From Nocardioides sp. YIM 152315 (GTDB taxonomy: Bacteria > Actinomycetota > Actinomycetes > Propionibacteriales > Nocardioidaceae), in contig NZ_JARGER010000013.1 of assembly GCF_029210375.1 (NCBI RefSeq), positions 62,001 through 126,000 on the forward strand: a DNA stretch of 64,000 nucleotides, in the 5' to 3' direction. How positions within the stretch are numbered: position 1 is the stretch's first letter; every line of letters begins with the position of its first letter. Made by a program: the position numbers and the translations under genes. Below are positions 53,359 through 62,671 of the stretch, one piece after another. The notes below the pieces were generated by a model. The model ran no database searches. It worked only from the letters and a program-made list of their open reading frames with translations, and had not been told where the DNA came from.

Positions 53359-55035
53359 ATGACGACCCCCCTCCCCGCGTCGCTTCCGGCGAGCGTCGAC
53401 GTCGTGGTCGTCGGCGCGGGTGGCGCCGGCATGACCGCGGCGCTCGCGGCGAGCGCGCACGGCCTCGAGACCGTGCTGATCGAGAGGAGCGCCTACTTCG
53501 GCGGGTCGACGGCGCGCAGCGGCGGCGGCGTCTGGATCCCCAACAACTACGCGCTGAGGGACGCCGGCCAGGGCGACGACCCCGAGCTGTCGCGGACCTA
53601 CCTCGACTCGATCGTCGGCGACGTCGTGCCGAAGGTGCGACGCGACACCTACCTCGAGCGCGGACCCGAGGTGCTCGACTTCGTCCGCGACCACACGCCC
53701 CTGCGCTTCACGTGGGTGCCGCAGTACGCCGACTACCACCCCGAGGCGCCCGGCGGTCGCCCCGCAGGCCGTTCGTGCGAGCCGGTCCCGATGGACGCGC
53801 GGTTCCTCGGCGACGAGCTCGACCGGCTGCACCCGCAGTACACCAAGGCACCGGCCAACATGATCGTGACCCAGGCCGACTTCCGGAAGATCAGCCTCGG
53901 CCTGCGCACCCTGCGGGGCCCGGTGACGATGGCCAGGATCCTCCTGCGCCGGATGGTCTCGCTGCTGCGGGGCCGGAGGATGTACGCGATGGGCAACGCG
54001 ATCGCGATCGGTCTGCGCAAGGGGCTCGTCGACGCGGGCGTGCCCGTGCACTACGACACCGAGCTCACCGACCTCGTGATCGAGGACGGCCGCGTCGTCG
54101 GCGTACGCGTCCGGCACGACGGGCAGGAGCACGTGGTCCGCGCGCGCCGGGGCGTGGTCCTCGGCAGCGGCGGCTTCGAGCGCAACCTCGAGATGCGGGA
54201 GAAGTACCAGCCGCAGCCGACGTCGGTCGACTGGACGACGGGGTCTCAGTTCAACACCGGCGGCGGCATCCTCGCCGGCATCGCCGCCGGCGCGCAGACG
54301 GACCTGATGGACGACTCGTGGTGGGGCCCGACGATCCCGCTCCCGTCGGGACCGTGGTTCGCGCTGGCCGAGCGCAACCTGCCCGGCTCGATCATCGTCA
54401 ACCAGGCCGGCGAGCGGTACATGAACGAGGCCCTGCCGTACGTCGAGGCCGTGCACGCCATGTACGACGGCGAGGCCACCGGCATCGGCCACGTGCCGAG
54501 CTGGATGATCGTCGACCAGCGCTATCGCAACCGCTACATCTTCGCCGGCCTCTTCCCGCGCCAGCCCTTCCCGGGCCGGTGGTACGAGTACGGCACGATT
54601 CGCAAGGCGTCGACCATCGAGGCGCTCGCCGAGGAGATCGACGTCCCGCCCGGCGCCCTGCGCGCCACCGTCGACCGGTTCAACGGCTTCGCCCACACCG
54701 GCGTCGACGAGGACTTCCACCGCGGCGAGAGTGCCTACGACAAGTACTACTCCGACCCCACGGTGAAGCCGAACCCGTCACTGCACGTCATCGACGAGGG
54801 CCCCTTCTATGCGGTCAAGATCGTGCCCGGAGACCTCGGGACCAAGGGCGGCCTGGCCACCGACGAGGGTGCGCGGGTGCTGCGCCCGGACGGCTCACCG
54901 ATCCCCGGCCTCTACGCCGCCGGCAACTGCTCCTCTGCCGTCATGGGCCACACCTACGCCGGCCCAGGGGCGACCATCGGCCCGGCCCTGACCTTCGGCT
55001 ACCTTGCCGCCGAGACCATCGCCGCCGGTGGTTGA
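53359..55035 (+). CDS. kstD: 3-ketosteroid delta-1-dehydrogenase KstD
   Basis: A 558-residue flavoprotein. The FAD motif is VVVVGAGGAGMTAALAA, with YFGGSTARSGGGVWIPNN and the C-terminal catalytic and FAD region LYAAGNCSSAVMGHTYAGPGATIG, whose Tyr is conserved. It desaturates ring A (C1-C2) of 3-ketosteroids, a step required for ring B opening. Rv3537 counterpart in identical order with hsaE. The last codons GGTGGTTGA are part of the dispersed repeat. Confidence 0.94.
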   Translation: MTTPLPASLPASVDVVVVGAGGAGMTAALAASAHGLETVLIERSAYFGGSTARSGGGVWIPNNYALRDAGQGDDPELSRTYLDSIVGDVVPKVRRDTYLERGPEVLDFVRDHTPLRFTWVPQYADYHPEAPGGRPAGRSCEPVPMDARFLGDELDRLHPQYTKAPANMIVTQADFRKISLGLRTLRGPVTMARILLRRMVSLLRGRRMYAMGNAIAIGLRKGLVDAGVPVHYDTELTDLVIEDGRVVGVRVRHDGQEHVVRARRGVVLGSGGFERNLEMREKYQPQPTSVDWTTGSQFNTGGGILAGIAAGAQTDLMDDSWWGPTIPLPSGPWFALAERNLPGSIIVNQAGERYMNEALPYVEAVHAMYDGEATGIGHVPSWMIVDQRYRNRYIFAGLFPRQPFPGRWYEYGTIRKASTIEALAEEIDVPPGALRATVDRFNGFAHTGVDEDFHRGESAYDKYYSDPTVKPNPSLHVIDEGPFYAVKIVPGDLGTKGGLATDEGARVLRPDGSPIPGLYAAGNCSSAVMGHTYAGPGATIGPALTFGYLAAETIAAGG

Positions 55036-55065
55036 GGAGGGACGAAGTCCCGTCTCGAAACCACC
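55027..55065. repeat. Dispersed stem-loop repeat between kstD and the hydratase gene
   Basis: GGTGGTTGAGGA, then GGGAC-GAA-GTCCC, then GTCTCGAAACCACC. Outer arms GGTGGTT/AAACCACC also pair. The first nine bases provide the C-terminal Gly-Gly and stop of kstD. Confidence 0.85.
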
Positions 55066-55086
55066 ACCAGCCCGACAGGAGACCTG

Positions 55087-55935
55087 ATGCCCATCGACCC
55101 CGCCGTCGCGATCGGCGCCGAGCTCGGCTCGGTCGACTTCTCGTGGACCGAGAGCGACGTGCTGCTCTACCACCTGGCCCTGGGCGCCACGGATCTCTCG
55201 TACACCCTGGAGACCGCCGGTCTCCAGGTGCTGCCGTCCTTCGGCGTCGTCGCGCCGACGTTCCACGCCAGCGACCCGCCGCCGCTCGACCTGCCGGGGT
55301 GCGACATCAACCTCGCCCAGGTCGTGCACGGGTCGCAGTCGATCTCCGTGGCCGGGCCGGTCCCCCCGTCCGGTTCGGCCACGGTCACCACGCGGATCAG
55401 CGAGATCTGGGACAAGGGCAAGGCTGCGGTCATCTGGCAGGAGGGCACCGCCACCACACCGAGCGGGGAGCGCCTGTGGACCACGCGCTCGTCGATCTTC
55501 GTGCGCGGGGAGGGCGGCTGGGGCGGGGACCGGGGCTCCGCCGAGCCCGTCGAGCCGCCCGACCGCACGCCCGACGCGGACACGACGTACGACGTGTGGC
55601 CCCAGCAGGCGCTGCTCTACCGCCTGTGCGGTGACCGCAATCCGCTGCACGCGGACCCGGAGTTCGCGAAGGCGGCCGGCTTCCCCGCGCCGATCCTGCA
55701 CGGCCTGTGCACCTACGGGATCGTGCTGCGCACCCTCACCGACGAGCTGCTCGGCGGCGACGCGGCCACGGTCGCCGGGTTCGGGGTGAAGTTCGCCGGC
55801 GTGGTCTTCCCCGGCGAGACGATCCGCGTCCGGGGCTGGCGCGAGGGCGACCGCGTCGTCGGCTCCGCCGCCGTCGCCGGCGGCGAACGCGATGGGGCCC
55901 CCGTGCTCGGAGACGTGGTGCTCACCCTCGCGTGA
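55087..55935 (+). CDS. hsd4B: MaoC-type enoyl-CoA hydratase of the steroid cluster (Rv3538-like)
   Basis: A 282-residue double hot-dog hydratase. The N-terminal half starts MPIDPAVAIGAELGSVDFSW, and the C-terminal half carries the hydratase-2 catalytic Asp and His in LCGDRNPLHADPEFA with GFPAPILHGLCTYG. Rv3538 (286 residues) holds the same place after kstD and acts in side-chain beta-oxidation of sterols; gene naming varies. ATG 55087 follows AGGAGACCTG. Its 3' end overlaps the convergent hydrolase gene by 14 bases. Confidence 0.88.
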   Translation: MPIDPAVAIGAELGSVDFSWTESDVLLYHLALGATDLSYTLETAGLQVLPSFGVVAPTFHASDPPPLDLPGCDINLAQVVHGSQSISVAGPVPPSGSATVTTRISEIWDKGKAAVIWQEGTATTPSGERLWTTRSSIFVRGEGGWGGDRGSAEPVEPPDRTPDADTTYDVWPQQALLYRLCGDRNPLHADPEFAKAAGFPAPILHGLCTYGIVLRTLTDELLGGDAATVAGFGVKFAGVVFPGETIRVRGWREGDRVVGSAAVAGGERDGAPVLGDVVLTLA

Positions 55936-56755
55936 GGACCCACGGCCGATCCGTGCGCGCGTGGTCGAGCGCCCACTCGAGCGCGCGGTCGGCGACGGCC
56001 TCCCAGCCGGGGGCGGCACAGGTCCAGTGGTCGCGCCCTTCGAGCTCGACGTACTCGGTGAGCGCGGGAGACTTCTTGTAGTGCTTGGCGTTCGACCTGT
56101 TCACCGACGGCGGCATGATGTGGTCCTGCTCGCCGCCGATGAAGAGCAGCGGTGCCCGGTCGGCGTCGTAGTCGACCCAGGTGTCCTGGTGGCCGGGCTT
56201 GAAGTTCGCGAAGAGGCCGAACTCCCAGATCCAGTGGCCGGGGGCGCCGATCGCGTAGCGCTCCCAGGCCTTCCTCGACTCCTCCTCGGTGAGGGTGTTG
56301 GCGAAGGCGTAGTGGAACTCCTCTGCGGTGAAGGCGACCGCCCTGTGCCGGTTGGCGGGGTTCTTGAGAGCCGGGAACAGCGACTTCACCTGGGAGATCG
56401 GGTTGACCCGCACGCCCTCGGTCGGCGCGGAGTCGATGACCACACCGACCGAGCCGAGTCCGCGCGCCAGCAGCAGCTGGGTCAGCGTGCCGCCGAAGGA
56501 GTGGCCGATGATGATCGGCGGTGTCGCCACCGACTCGACGACCGCGGCGAGGTGGTCGACGGTCTCGGGGACGGTGAGCTCGGCGATGACCTCGGGATGC
56601 TCCCGCAGGGCCTCGACCTCGACCTCGAAGCCGGGGTACGCGGGGGCGAGGACGGTGAAGCCCTTGCGCTGGTAGTGCGACACCCAGCCCTCCCAGCTGC
56701 GTGGCGTCATCCAGAGGCCGTGGACGAGGACGATGGTGTCCGGACGGTCGGTCAT
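55922..56755 (-). CDS. Alpha/beta hydrolase
   Basis: A 277-residue hydrolase. The oxyanion loop is VLVHGLWMTPRSWEGW, the nucleophile Ser is in IIGHSFGGTL, an acid in GGEQDHIMP, and the catalytic His in GRDHWTCA. It resembles uncharacterised actinobacterial lipase/esterase-like proteins, and the substrate is unknown. It converges on the steroid hydratase gene with a 14-base overlap and shares orientation with the next hydrolase. Confidence 0.78.
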   Translation of the reverse strand: MTDRPDTIVLVHGLWMTPRSWEGWVSHYQRKGFTVLAPAYPGFEVEVEALREHPEVIAELTVPETVDHLAAVVESVATPPIIIGHSFGGTLTQLLLARGLGSVGVVIDSAPTEGVRVNPISQVKSLFPALKNPANRHRAVAFTAEEFHYAFANTLTEEESRKAWERYAIGAPGHWIWEFGLFANFKPGHQDTWVDYDADRAPLLFIGGEQDHIMPPSVNRSNAKHYKKSPALTEYVELEGRDHWTCAAPGWEAVADRALEWALDHARTDRPWVLTRG

Positions 56756-56788
56756 GGTGTCTCCCTCGGTGTGGTGTTCGGCTGTCGG

Positions 56789-57613
56789 TCAGCCGTCGAT
56801 GAAGGCGAGCAGGTCCGCGTGCAGCCGGTCGCGGTCGGTGTCGGGGAGCGCGTGGCCGCTGCCCTCGTAGACGTGGAGCTCCGCCCCGTCGACGAGCCGC
56901 GCCGACCGCTCCCCTCCCACCTCGAACGGGACGATCTGGTCGTCGTCGCCGCGGATCACGAGGGTCGGGACGTCGATCTTCTCGAGGTCCGGGCGGAAGT
57001 CGGTCGCCGAGAACGCCGCGATGCACTCGTACGCCGCGCGGTGGCCACACGCCATCGACTGCAGCCAGAACGCGTCCCGGAAGCCCTGCGCGACGTCCCC
57101 GCGACGGTTGTGCCCGAAGAACGGACCGTCGGCCAGGTCGCGGTAGAGCTGCGACCTGTTGGCCCGCTCCCCCGCCCGGATGCCGTCGAAGACGTCGATC
57201 GGCAGGCCCTCCGGGTTGTCATCGGCGCGCAGCATCAGCGGCGGGACCGCGCTGACCAGCACCAGGCGCGCGACCCGGGCGGTGCCGTGGCGTCCGACGT
57301 AGTGCACGATCTCGCCACCACCGGTCGAGTGCCCGACGAGCGTGAGGTCGGACAGGTCCAGCTTCGCGATCAGGGAGGCGAGGTCGTCGGCGTAGGTGTC
57401 CATCTCGTTGCCGTGCCAGGTCTGGCTGGAGCGGCCGTGCCCGCGGCGGTCGTGGGCGATGACGCGGTGACCGTGCCCGGCGAGGAAGAGCGCGGTCGCC
57501 TCCCAGGCGTCGGAGTTCAGCGGCCATCCGTGGCTGAGGACGACCGGGGAGCCGTCCGTCCCGAGGTCCTTGTAGAAGATCTGTGCGCCGTCGTCGGCGG
57601 TGATGTGTGGCAT
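56789..57613 (-). CDS. Alpha/beta hydrolase, non-haem chloroperoxidase type
   Basis: A 274-residue hydrolase. [13 protein letters not shown] gives the oxyanion region, nucleophile Ser is in [13 protein letters not shown] (typical of cofactor-free haloperoxidases/esterases), the acid in RGDDDQIVP and the His in [10 protein letters not shown]. The natural role is usually ester hydrolysis. It lies just downstream of the frameshifted LuxR-type regulator, which may have controlled it. Confidence 0.82.
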   Translation of the reverse strand: MPHITADDGAQIFYKDLGTDGSPVVLSHGWPLNSDAWEATALFLAGHGHRVIAHDRRGHGRSSQTWHGNEMDTYADDLASLIAKLDLSDLTLVGHSTGGGEIVHYVGRHGTARVARLVLVSAVPPLMLRADDNPEGLPIDVFDGIRAGERANRSQLYRDLADGPFFGHNRRGDVAQGFRDAFWLQSMACGHRAAYECIAAFSATDFRPDLEKIDVPTLVIRGDDDQIVPFEVGGERSARLVDGAELHVYEGSGHALPDTDRDRLHADLLAFIDG

Positions 57614-57671
57614 GTCTCGAACGCTGCCAGTGGCGCCGCGCTCCCGGTATCGGACGACTGACGTAGATGTC

Positions 57672-60388
57672 CTACGTCGGCTCCGGTACGACGTCGCGCA
57701 GCTGCGCCCGGGCCGTGACCCCGAGCTTCGGGAACGCGTGGTAGAGGTGCGTCGAGACCGTGCGCGGCGACAGGTAGAGCGCGGCGGCGATCTCCGGGTT
57801 CGTCATCCCCGTCGCCGCCAGCCGCACGACCTGTCGCTCCTGGCCGGTGAGACCGGCCCACGCCGACGGCTCGGCCACGGCGGTCGCGACCCCGGCGGCC
57901 CGCAGCTCGGCGCGGGCGAGCTCGGCCCAGACCCGAGTGGCGAGGCGACTGAAGGTCTCCAGCGCAGGCTGCAGCTGGGCCCGGGCGTCGGTCGGCCGGT
58001 GGCGGCGGCGCAGCCACGCGCCGTACTCGAGCTGGGCGTTGGCCAGCTCGAACGGCCAGCGGGCGGCGTCCGGGTCGTGGACCGCCTCGAGGTGCCACGG
58101 CTCCGCGTCCTCGCCGGCAGCGAGCGCGCGCGCCCGCGCCAGCTGCAGCCGGTGGTAGGGCCGCGGGTCCGGCAGTCGGCGCCGCGCGACCTCCAGCACG
58201 CGGCCCAGGTGCTCGACGGCGCCGGCGCGCAGGGCGGCGCTCGCGTAGGTGCCCAGCTCGCGATAGCAGATGTGCGGGTGTCGGGGCTCGCCGTCCTCGT
58301 GGAAGATCCAGCTCACCTCGCGCCACGCACCCTGGACGTCGTGCTCGGCGAGGCGCAGCCACGACATCGTGACCCGCACCGTCACCTCGAGCGCGAGCGC
58401 CTCGCCGGCCGGGATCTCGAGCAGCACGCGGTCACACAGCTCCCGTGCGCGCTCGGCGTCGCCCCGGATGCCGGCCACGCGCGCCTGCAGCTCGTAGCCG
58501 TCTACCACGGCATACGACTGGTTGCGCGCCTCGGCGATGTCCTGGACCAGCCGGCCGGCCTGCTCGACGGCGTCGTAGTCGCCGACGGCGAACTGGACGA
58601 GAGCCAGCGCGATGAGCGTCTGCGTCATCTCCCCCGGCTGGTCGGCCCGCCGCTTGATCTCGAGCGACCGGCTCAACCGCTCCAGGGCGACCGCCGGCTC
58701 GTCGAGCAGCCACGCCGCGGCACCCAGCAGCATCTCGTGCGTCCCCGTGACCTCCGCGGGGTAGTCGGGCACCGGGGCCTCGCGGACCAGCTCCAGCACG
58801 TCCGCGGGACGCGAGGTCGGGTCGATCTGCAGCCGGATCCACGCCCGGGCGGCCGGCACGATCGCCGGGAACGCGCTCTCGGAGCCATCCATCGCGCGTT
58901 CGTAGACCTCCAGCCACTCCGCGACCTCCCCGGGGTCCCAGCCGGCGCGGTAGCTCAGGACCGCCAGCGTGGTCAGGGAGCTCCAGCCCCAGAAGGGATC
59001 GGTGTCCTTCAGCTGCTCGAGGACCTCGACCAGCGCCCGCCGGGCAGCACCGGAGCGATCGGTCTGCGCGAGTGCGTACGCCGCGACGTGCGCGGCGCGC
59101 AGCCGGATCGACGGGTCCTCGCTCTCGAGGCGCAGCCGGGTCCCGGTCTCGGCGGCCCACTCGAAGCTGCCGGAGACCGAGCCGATCTGGACGGCGTGCA
59201 GCACACGCTCCTCGCGACTCACGCGGTCGACGCTGAGCTCCGATGCCCGCACCATCAGTCGGGTGGCCTCCGCGCTCGCACCTCGTCGTAGTGCGAGCTC
59301 GGACGCGAGGGCCAGCGCCCCGGCCACGTCCTCGTCCGGCACGACGGTGGCTTCGGCGCGGTGGCGGGCCTGGCGCTCGGGATCGTCGTCGTACGCCGCC
59401 GCGAGCTGCGTGTGCGCGGCTCGGCGCGCCGCCGCGGAGGCGCGCGACGTGGCCGCCGCCCGCACCAGCGGGTGCCGGAACCGCACCACGTGGCCGGCCA
59501 CGGTCACCAGGCCGGCCGACTCGGCCGGCGTCAGGGCGTCGAGCAGCTCGTCCGGGTCGACCGCCCGCCCAGCACGCGCAGGTCACCGTCCCCTGCGGCG
59601 GCGAGGAGCAGCACCCGCCGGGTTGCTGCCGGCAACCGGGCGAGCTGCTCGCCGAAGGCCGTCTCCACGCTCGACGGGACCGCCTCGATCCCCGCACCGG
59701 CCGCCGCGCGCCCGAGCTCCAGCAGGGCCAACGGGTTGCCCGCCGCCCGGTCGAGGACCGAGGGCAGCGCCAGCACATCGAGCTGGAGCCCGGCACGGCG
59801 CAGGAGCGCCCTCGCGTCGGCGTCCGCGAGGGGTGGCAATCTCACCTGCGGGTGCCGACGCAGCGGCTCCGGCGGCACGTCGCCGCGAACCGCAACGAGC
59901 ACCGAGGCGTGCGATCCCGTCAGGCGGTGGGCGAGGAAGCCGAGCACCGACAGCGAGCTCTCGTCGCACCACTGCGTGTCGTCGACGATCAGCACCAGTG
60001 GCTGTGCCTCGCTCGTCCGCTCCAGCCAGCCGAGTGCCTCCAGGCGGAGCCGGAGGGGGTCGACGGCCACGGGTCGCGCCGCGGTGGGCAGGACGAGATC
60101 GAGGACTTTCTCGGCTCCCGGCGCCACGGAGAGCAGGTCGACCAGCATCCCGAACGCCAGGTCCCGGTCGCTGTCGTGGCAGGTGAACGGCAGCACGAGC
60201 CGGCCCTCCGCCGCGCACGCCCGCGCGGCGACCGACAGCACCGACGTCTTCCCGGCTCCCGGGATGCCCGTGACGACGGCCGTTCGGCTTCCGGAGTCGA
60301 GCAGGTCGCGCAGCATGCCGAGGGTGACGTCGCGGCCGACGAGCCCGTCCAGCTCCCCTGCCCAGAACCCGCTCCCGCCCCGGCTCAC
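57672..60388 (-). pseudogene. Large LuxR-family ATPase regulator (LAL type), frameshifted
   Basis: Two adjoining frames form one regulator of about 900 residues. The first (start 60388) has Walker A VTGIPGAGKTS, Walker B VLIVDDTQWCDESS and AAA helical regions. It then runs into a stop at 59531-59533. The second frame continues without a gap in homology (VDPDELLDALTPAESAGLVT, then VVRFRHPLVRAAA), through TPR-like helices to a LuxR helix-turn-helix [20 protein letters not shown] at the C terminus. The shift falls near 59557-59573 in a GGGCGGGCGG stretch, consistent with loss of one base. It is either a real pseudogene or a sequencing error. Confidence 0.85.
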
Positions 60389-60429
60389 GGGAGCAGCCTA
60401 GGGCGGAGAACGTCGTCGTGGGAGCGCTC

Positions 60430-60792
60430 TCAGCGCTCGGCCGGGCGCCGCAGCCTCTCGCGGACCCAGGACGGCGGCGGGTTGGTGCGGTGCTCGTCGC
60501 CGACGAAGACGGTCGGCACGGTCTCGTTGCCGTCGTTCACGGAGCGGACCCGTGCGGCGGCCGCCGGGTCGCGATGGATGTTGACCCACACGGCGCGCCC
60601 GCCGGACCGGCCGAGCGCGAGCCGCATCCGGACACAGAACGTGCATCCCGGGCGCCAGTAGACGATCGGGACGCCGCGCGCCTCGGCCGCAGCACGCCCG
60701 GCGGCGTCGCCCGGCGACCGCGGGAACGCGACCGGCGTCACCGTCACGAGCAGCACCACGGCGGCCACCACCAGGACGACGACGCTGATCAC
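60430..60792 (-). CDS. Membrane-anchored glutaredoxin/mycoredoxin-like protein
   Basis: A 120-residue protein. One N-terminal membrane helix (VVVLVVAAVVLLVTV) is followed by a glutaredoxin fold with active site WRPGCTFCVRM (C-x-x-C) and the cis-Pro segment NETVPTVFVG. In actinobacteria such proteins reduce mycothiol-mixed disulfides. GTG 60792 overlaps the methyltransferase stop (GTGA). Third gene of the tetR operon. Confidence 0.78.
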   Translation of the reverse strand: MISVVVLVVAAVVLLVTVTPVAFPRSPGDAAGRAAAEARGVPIVYWRPGCTFCVRMRLALGRSGGRAVWVNIHRDPAAAARVRSVNDGNETVPTVFVGDEHRTNPPPSWVRERLRRPAER

Positions 60793-61997
60793 GAGGGCCT
60801 CCGCCCCACGACGTACAGCCGGTTGCTCGTCTCGCCCCGGTGCTCCAGCGCGCCGCGGCGGTACCACTCGACGTCGGCCAGCCCGGCGGAGCGCACGAGA
60901 TCGACCACGTCCTCGTGCTCGTGGTAGACGAAGTCGAGATCGATCGGTACGTCGAACCAGCTGTCGTGGTGCCGCACCTCCGCGCCGGCGTGCAGCGCGA
61001 TCACGAGCCAGCCGCCCGGGGCGAGCGGCCGGGCGAGCGCCTCGACGGCGGCGGGCAGCTCGGAGGCCGCCAGGTGAATGAGCGAGTACCACGCCAGCAC
61101 CGCCGACCAGCCGGGTGCCGTCGTCGGCCGCATCAGGCGGCGCAGGTCGCCCACCTCGTAGGAGCCGTCGGGGAACCGCCGGCGCGCCTCCTCGACCATC
61201 CCGGGCGACAGGTCGACGCCGGTCGCGTCGGCGCCCGCCTCGGCGAGGTACGCCGTGACGTGGCCGGGGCCGCACCCGACCTCGACGACCGGGCCGCCGT
61301 CGGCGTGCGCCGCGACCCGGTCGAGCAGCCAGGTCTCGAACGGCAGCCGGCGCAGCTCCTCGGCGAGGTGGTCGGCGTACGGCCCTGCGACCGCGTCGTA
61401 CGACGAGCGCACGCGGGCGTCGCGCGCCTCGGCGCCGGCGACGAGCACGCTGTCGCGGTCGACCTCCGGCGCCGCCGGCGCCGCGGCTGCCTCGGCGGGC
61501 TGGTCGCCCAGCAGGTGCACCCAGCGGCTGTCGCGGTCGCCCGCGCGGCGCGGCAGCTCGCGGACCAGGCCACGCTCGGCCATCCCGCGCAGCGTCTGCT
61601 CGACCGCGCCGCGGTCGGCGAAGCCGTGCAGCCGCTCGGTGCGAGTCCGCAGCTCGCCGGGAGCCTGCGGGCCACGGAGCAGCAGCACGGTGACGAGCGC
61701 GCGCTCGTCGTCGCCGAGGTCGAGCGCCTCGTCGAGGGTCTGGTGGTACTTCAGCGTCCGCCGCCCGGTGTCGGACCAGACGATGCGCAGCAGCCCGCGG
61801 TCCTTGAGGCGACGGCCGGCTCGGTCGACGGTCTGCTCGTCGTAGTCGGCCACGGGCTCGCGGCTGTTGGACTGGTTGCAGGCGGTCCGCAGCGCGTTGA
61901 GCGTCATCGGGTAGGACGCGGGGACGGTCGCCTGCTTCTCCAGGAGGCTGCCGAGGACACGCTGCTCCTCGGCGTCGAGCTGTGGGAGGTCGGTCAC
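60789..61997 (-). CDS. YceH (DUF480)-methyltransferase fusion
   Basis: A 402-residue two-domain protein. Residues 1-165 are a DUF480/YceH double winged-helix module (LDAEEQRVLGSLLEKQATVP, ALRTACNQSNSREPV). Residues about 185-400 are a SAM-dependent class I methyltransferase (VVEVGCGPGHVTAYLAEAGA, then GVDLSPGMVEEAR). The two modules are usually separate proteins. A DNA- or protein-binding domain tied to a methyltransferase is suggested, with unknown substrate. GTG 61997 overlaps the TetR stop. Confidence 0.82.
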   Translation of the reverse strand: MTDLPQLDAEEQRVLGSLLEKQATVPASYPMTLNALRTACNQSNSREPVADYDEQTVDRAGRRLKDRGLLRIVWSDTGRRTLKYHQTLDEALDLGDDERALVTVLLLRGPQAPGELRTRTERLHGFADRGAVEQTLRGMAERGLVRELPRRAGDRDSRWVHLLGDQPAEAAAAPAAPEVDRDSVLVAGAEARDARVRSSYDAVAGPYADHLAEELRRLPFETWLLDRVAAHADGGPVVEVGCGPGHVTAYLAEAGADATGVDLSPGMVEEARRRFPDGSYEVGDLRRLMRPTTAPGWSAVLAWYSLIHLAASELPAAVEALARPLAPGGWLVIALHAGAEVRHHDSWFDVPIDLDFVYHEHEDVVDLVRSAGLADVEWYRRGALEHRGETSNRLYVVGRRPS

Positions 61998-62602
61998 GGG
62001 TCCGACCGTACCGACCCCGTCGCCAGCGGCAGGAAGATCTCGTCGACGATCTCCACCAGCACTGCGTCCGGCACCGGTCCGAGACGCATCAGCGCCTCGT
62101 GGCGGAAGAGGTCGAAGGCGACGTCGACCACCCGTGGGGGCAGGGTGGCGGCGATCTCGCCTCGTGCGACGGCCTGCTCGACGACGACGTCCAGCACCGT
62201 GGGCCCGTCGTGGAGCACCAGCCTGCGGAGGTCGTACGGCGTGGTCCCCGTCTCCTGGAAGTAGCCGCCGAGGAACGAGATCGTCAGCGCCATCAGGCCG
62301 ATGCGCTTCTCGTTGGTGTGGCGCAGGATCGCGAGCATGTCCTCGCGCAGCGAGCCGGTGTTCGGCGGCCTGGCCTTGTCGCGCCGCCCCACGTGGGTGA
62401 TCGCGGCTTCGGCGAGTGCGGGCTTGGTCGCCCAGCGGCGGTAGACGACGCTCCGGCTGGTGCTCGCCCGTTGCGCCACCGCGTCGAAGGTGAGCGCGCC
62501 GTACCCGTGCTCGGCCAGCTCGGCCCAGGCCGCCTCCAGCAGCGCGGCCTCGAGCTCCGCACCCCGACGGCGCCGCTGGGGACCGTCTCCATCAAGGTCC
62601 AT
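61994..62602 (-). CDS. TetR-family regulator
   Basis: A 202-residue TetR regulator. The helix-turn-helix is TFDAVAQRASTSRSVVYRRW, followed by a C-terminal domain of the TetR_C type. A possible -10 element TAAGAT lies six bases before ATG 62602, suggesting a leaderless message. It is divergent from the exporter across 69 bases containing a repeated CGTATCT (62606-62612 and 62651-62657), so it probably represses both. First gene of tetR-yceH/MT-glutaredoxin. Confidence 0.85.
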   Translation of the reverse strand: MDLDGDGPQRRRRGAELEAALLEAAWAELAEHGYGALTFDAVAQRASTSRSVVYRRWATKPALAEAAITHVGRRDKARPPNTGSLREDMLAILRHTNEKRIGLMALTISFLGGYFQETGTTPYDLRRLVLHDGPTVLDVVVEQAVARGEIAATLPPRVVDVAFDLFRHEALMRLGPVPDAVLVEIVDEIFLPLATGSVRSDP

Positions 62603-62671
62603 TTGCGTATCTTAGCGCCGATGCCTAGGCTGCTCGACAAGAAACGTCCACGTATCTAATCAGGGGGCAGC

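Noticed and set aside
53325..53432. Longer HsaE start at 53432
   Set aside because: It would run through the KstR box and into the kstD coding region; GTG 53324 matches the family length.
62603..62671. A classical TetR palindrome between tetR and the exporter
   Set aside because: Only a direct repeat CGTATCT was found, without a convincing inverted repeat, so no operator feature was called.
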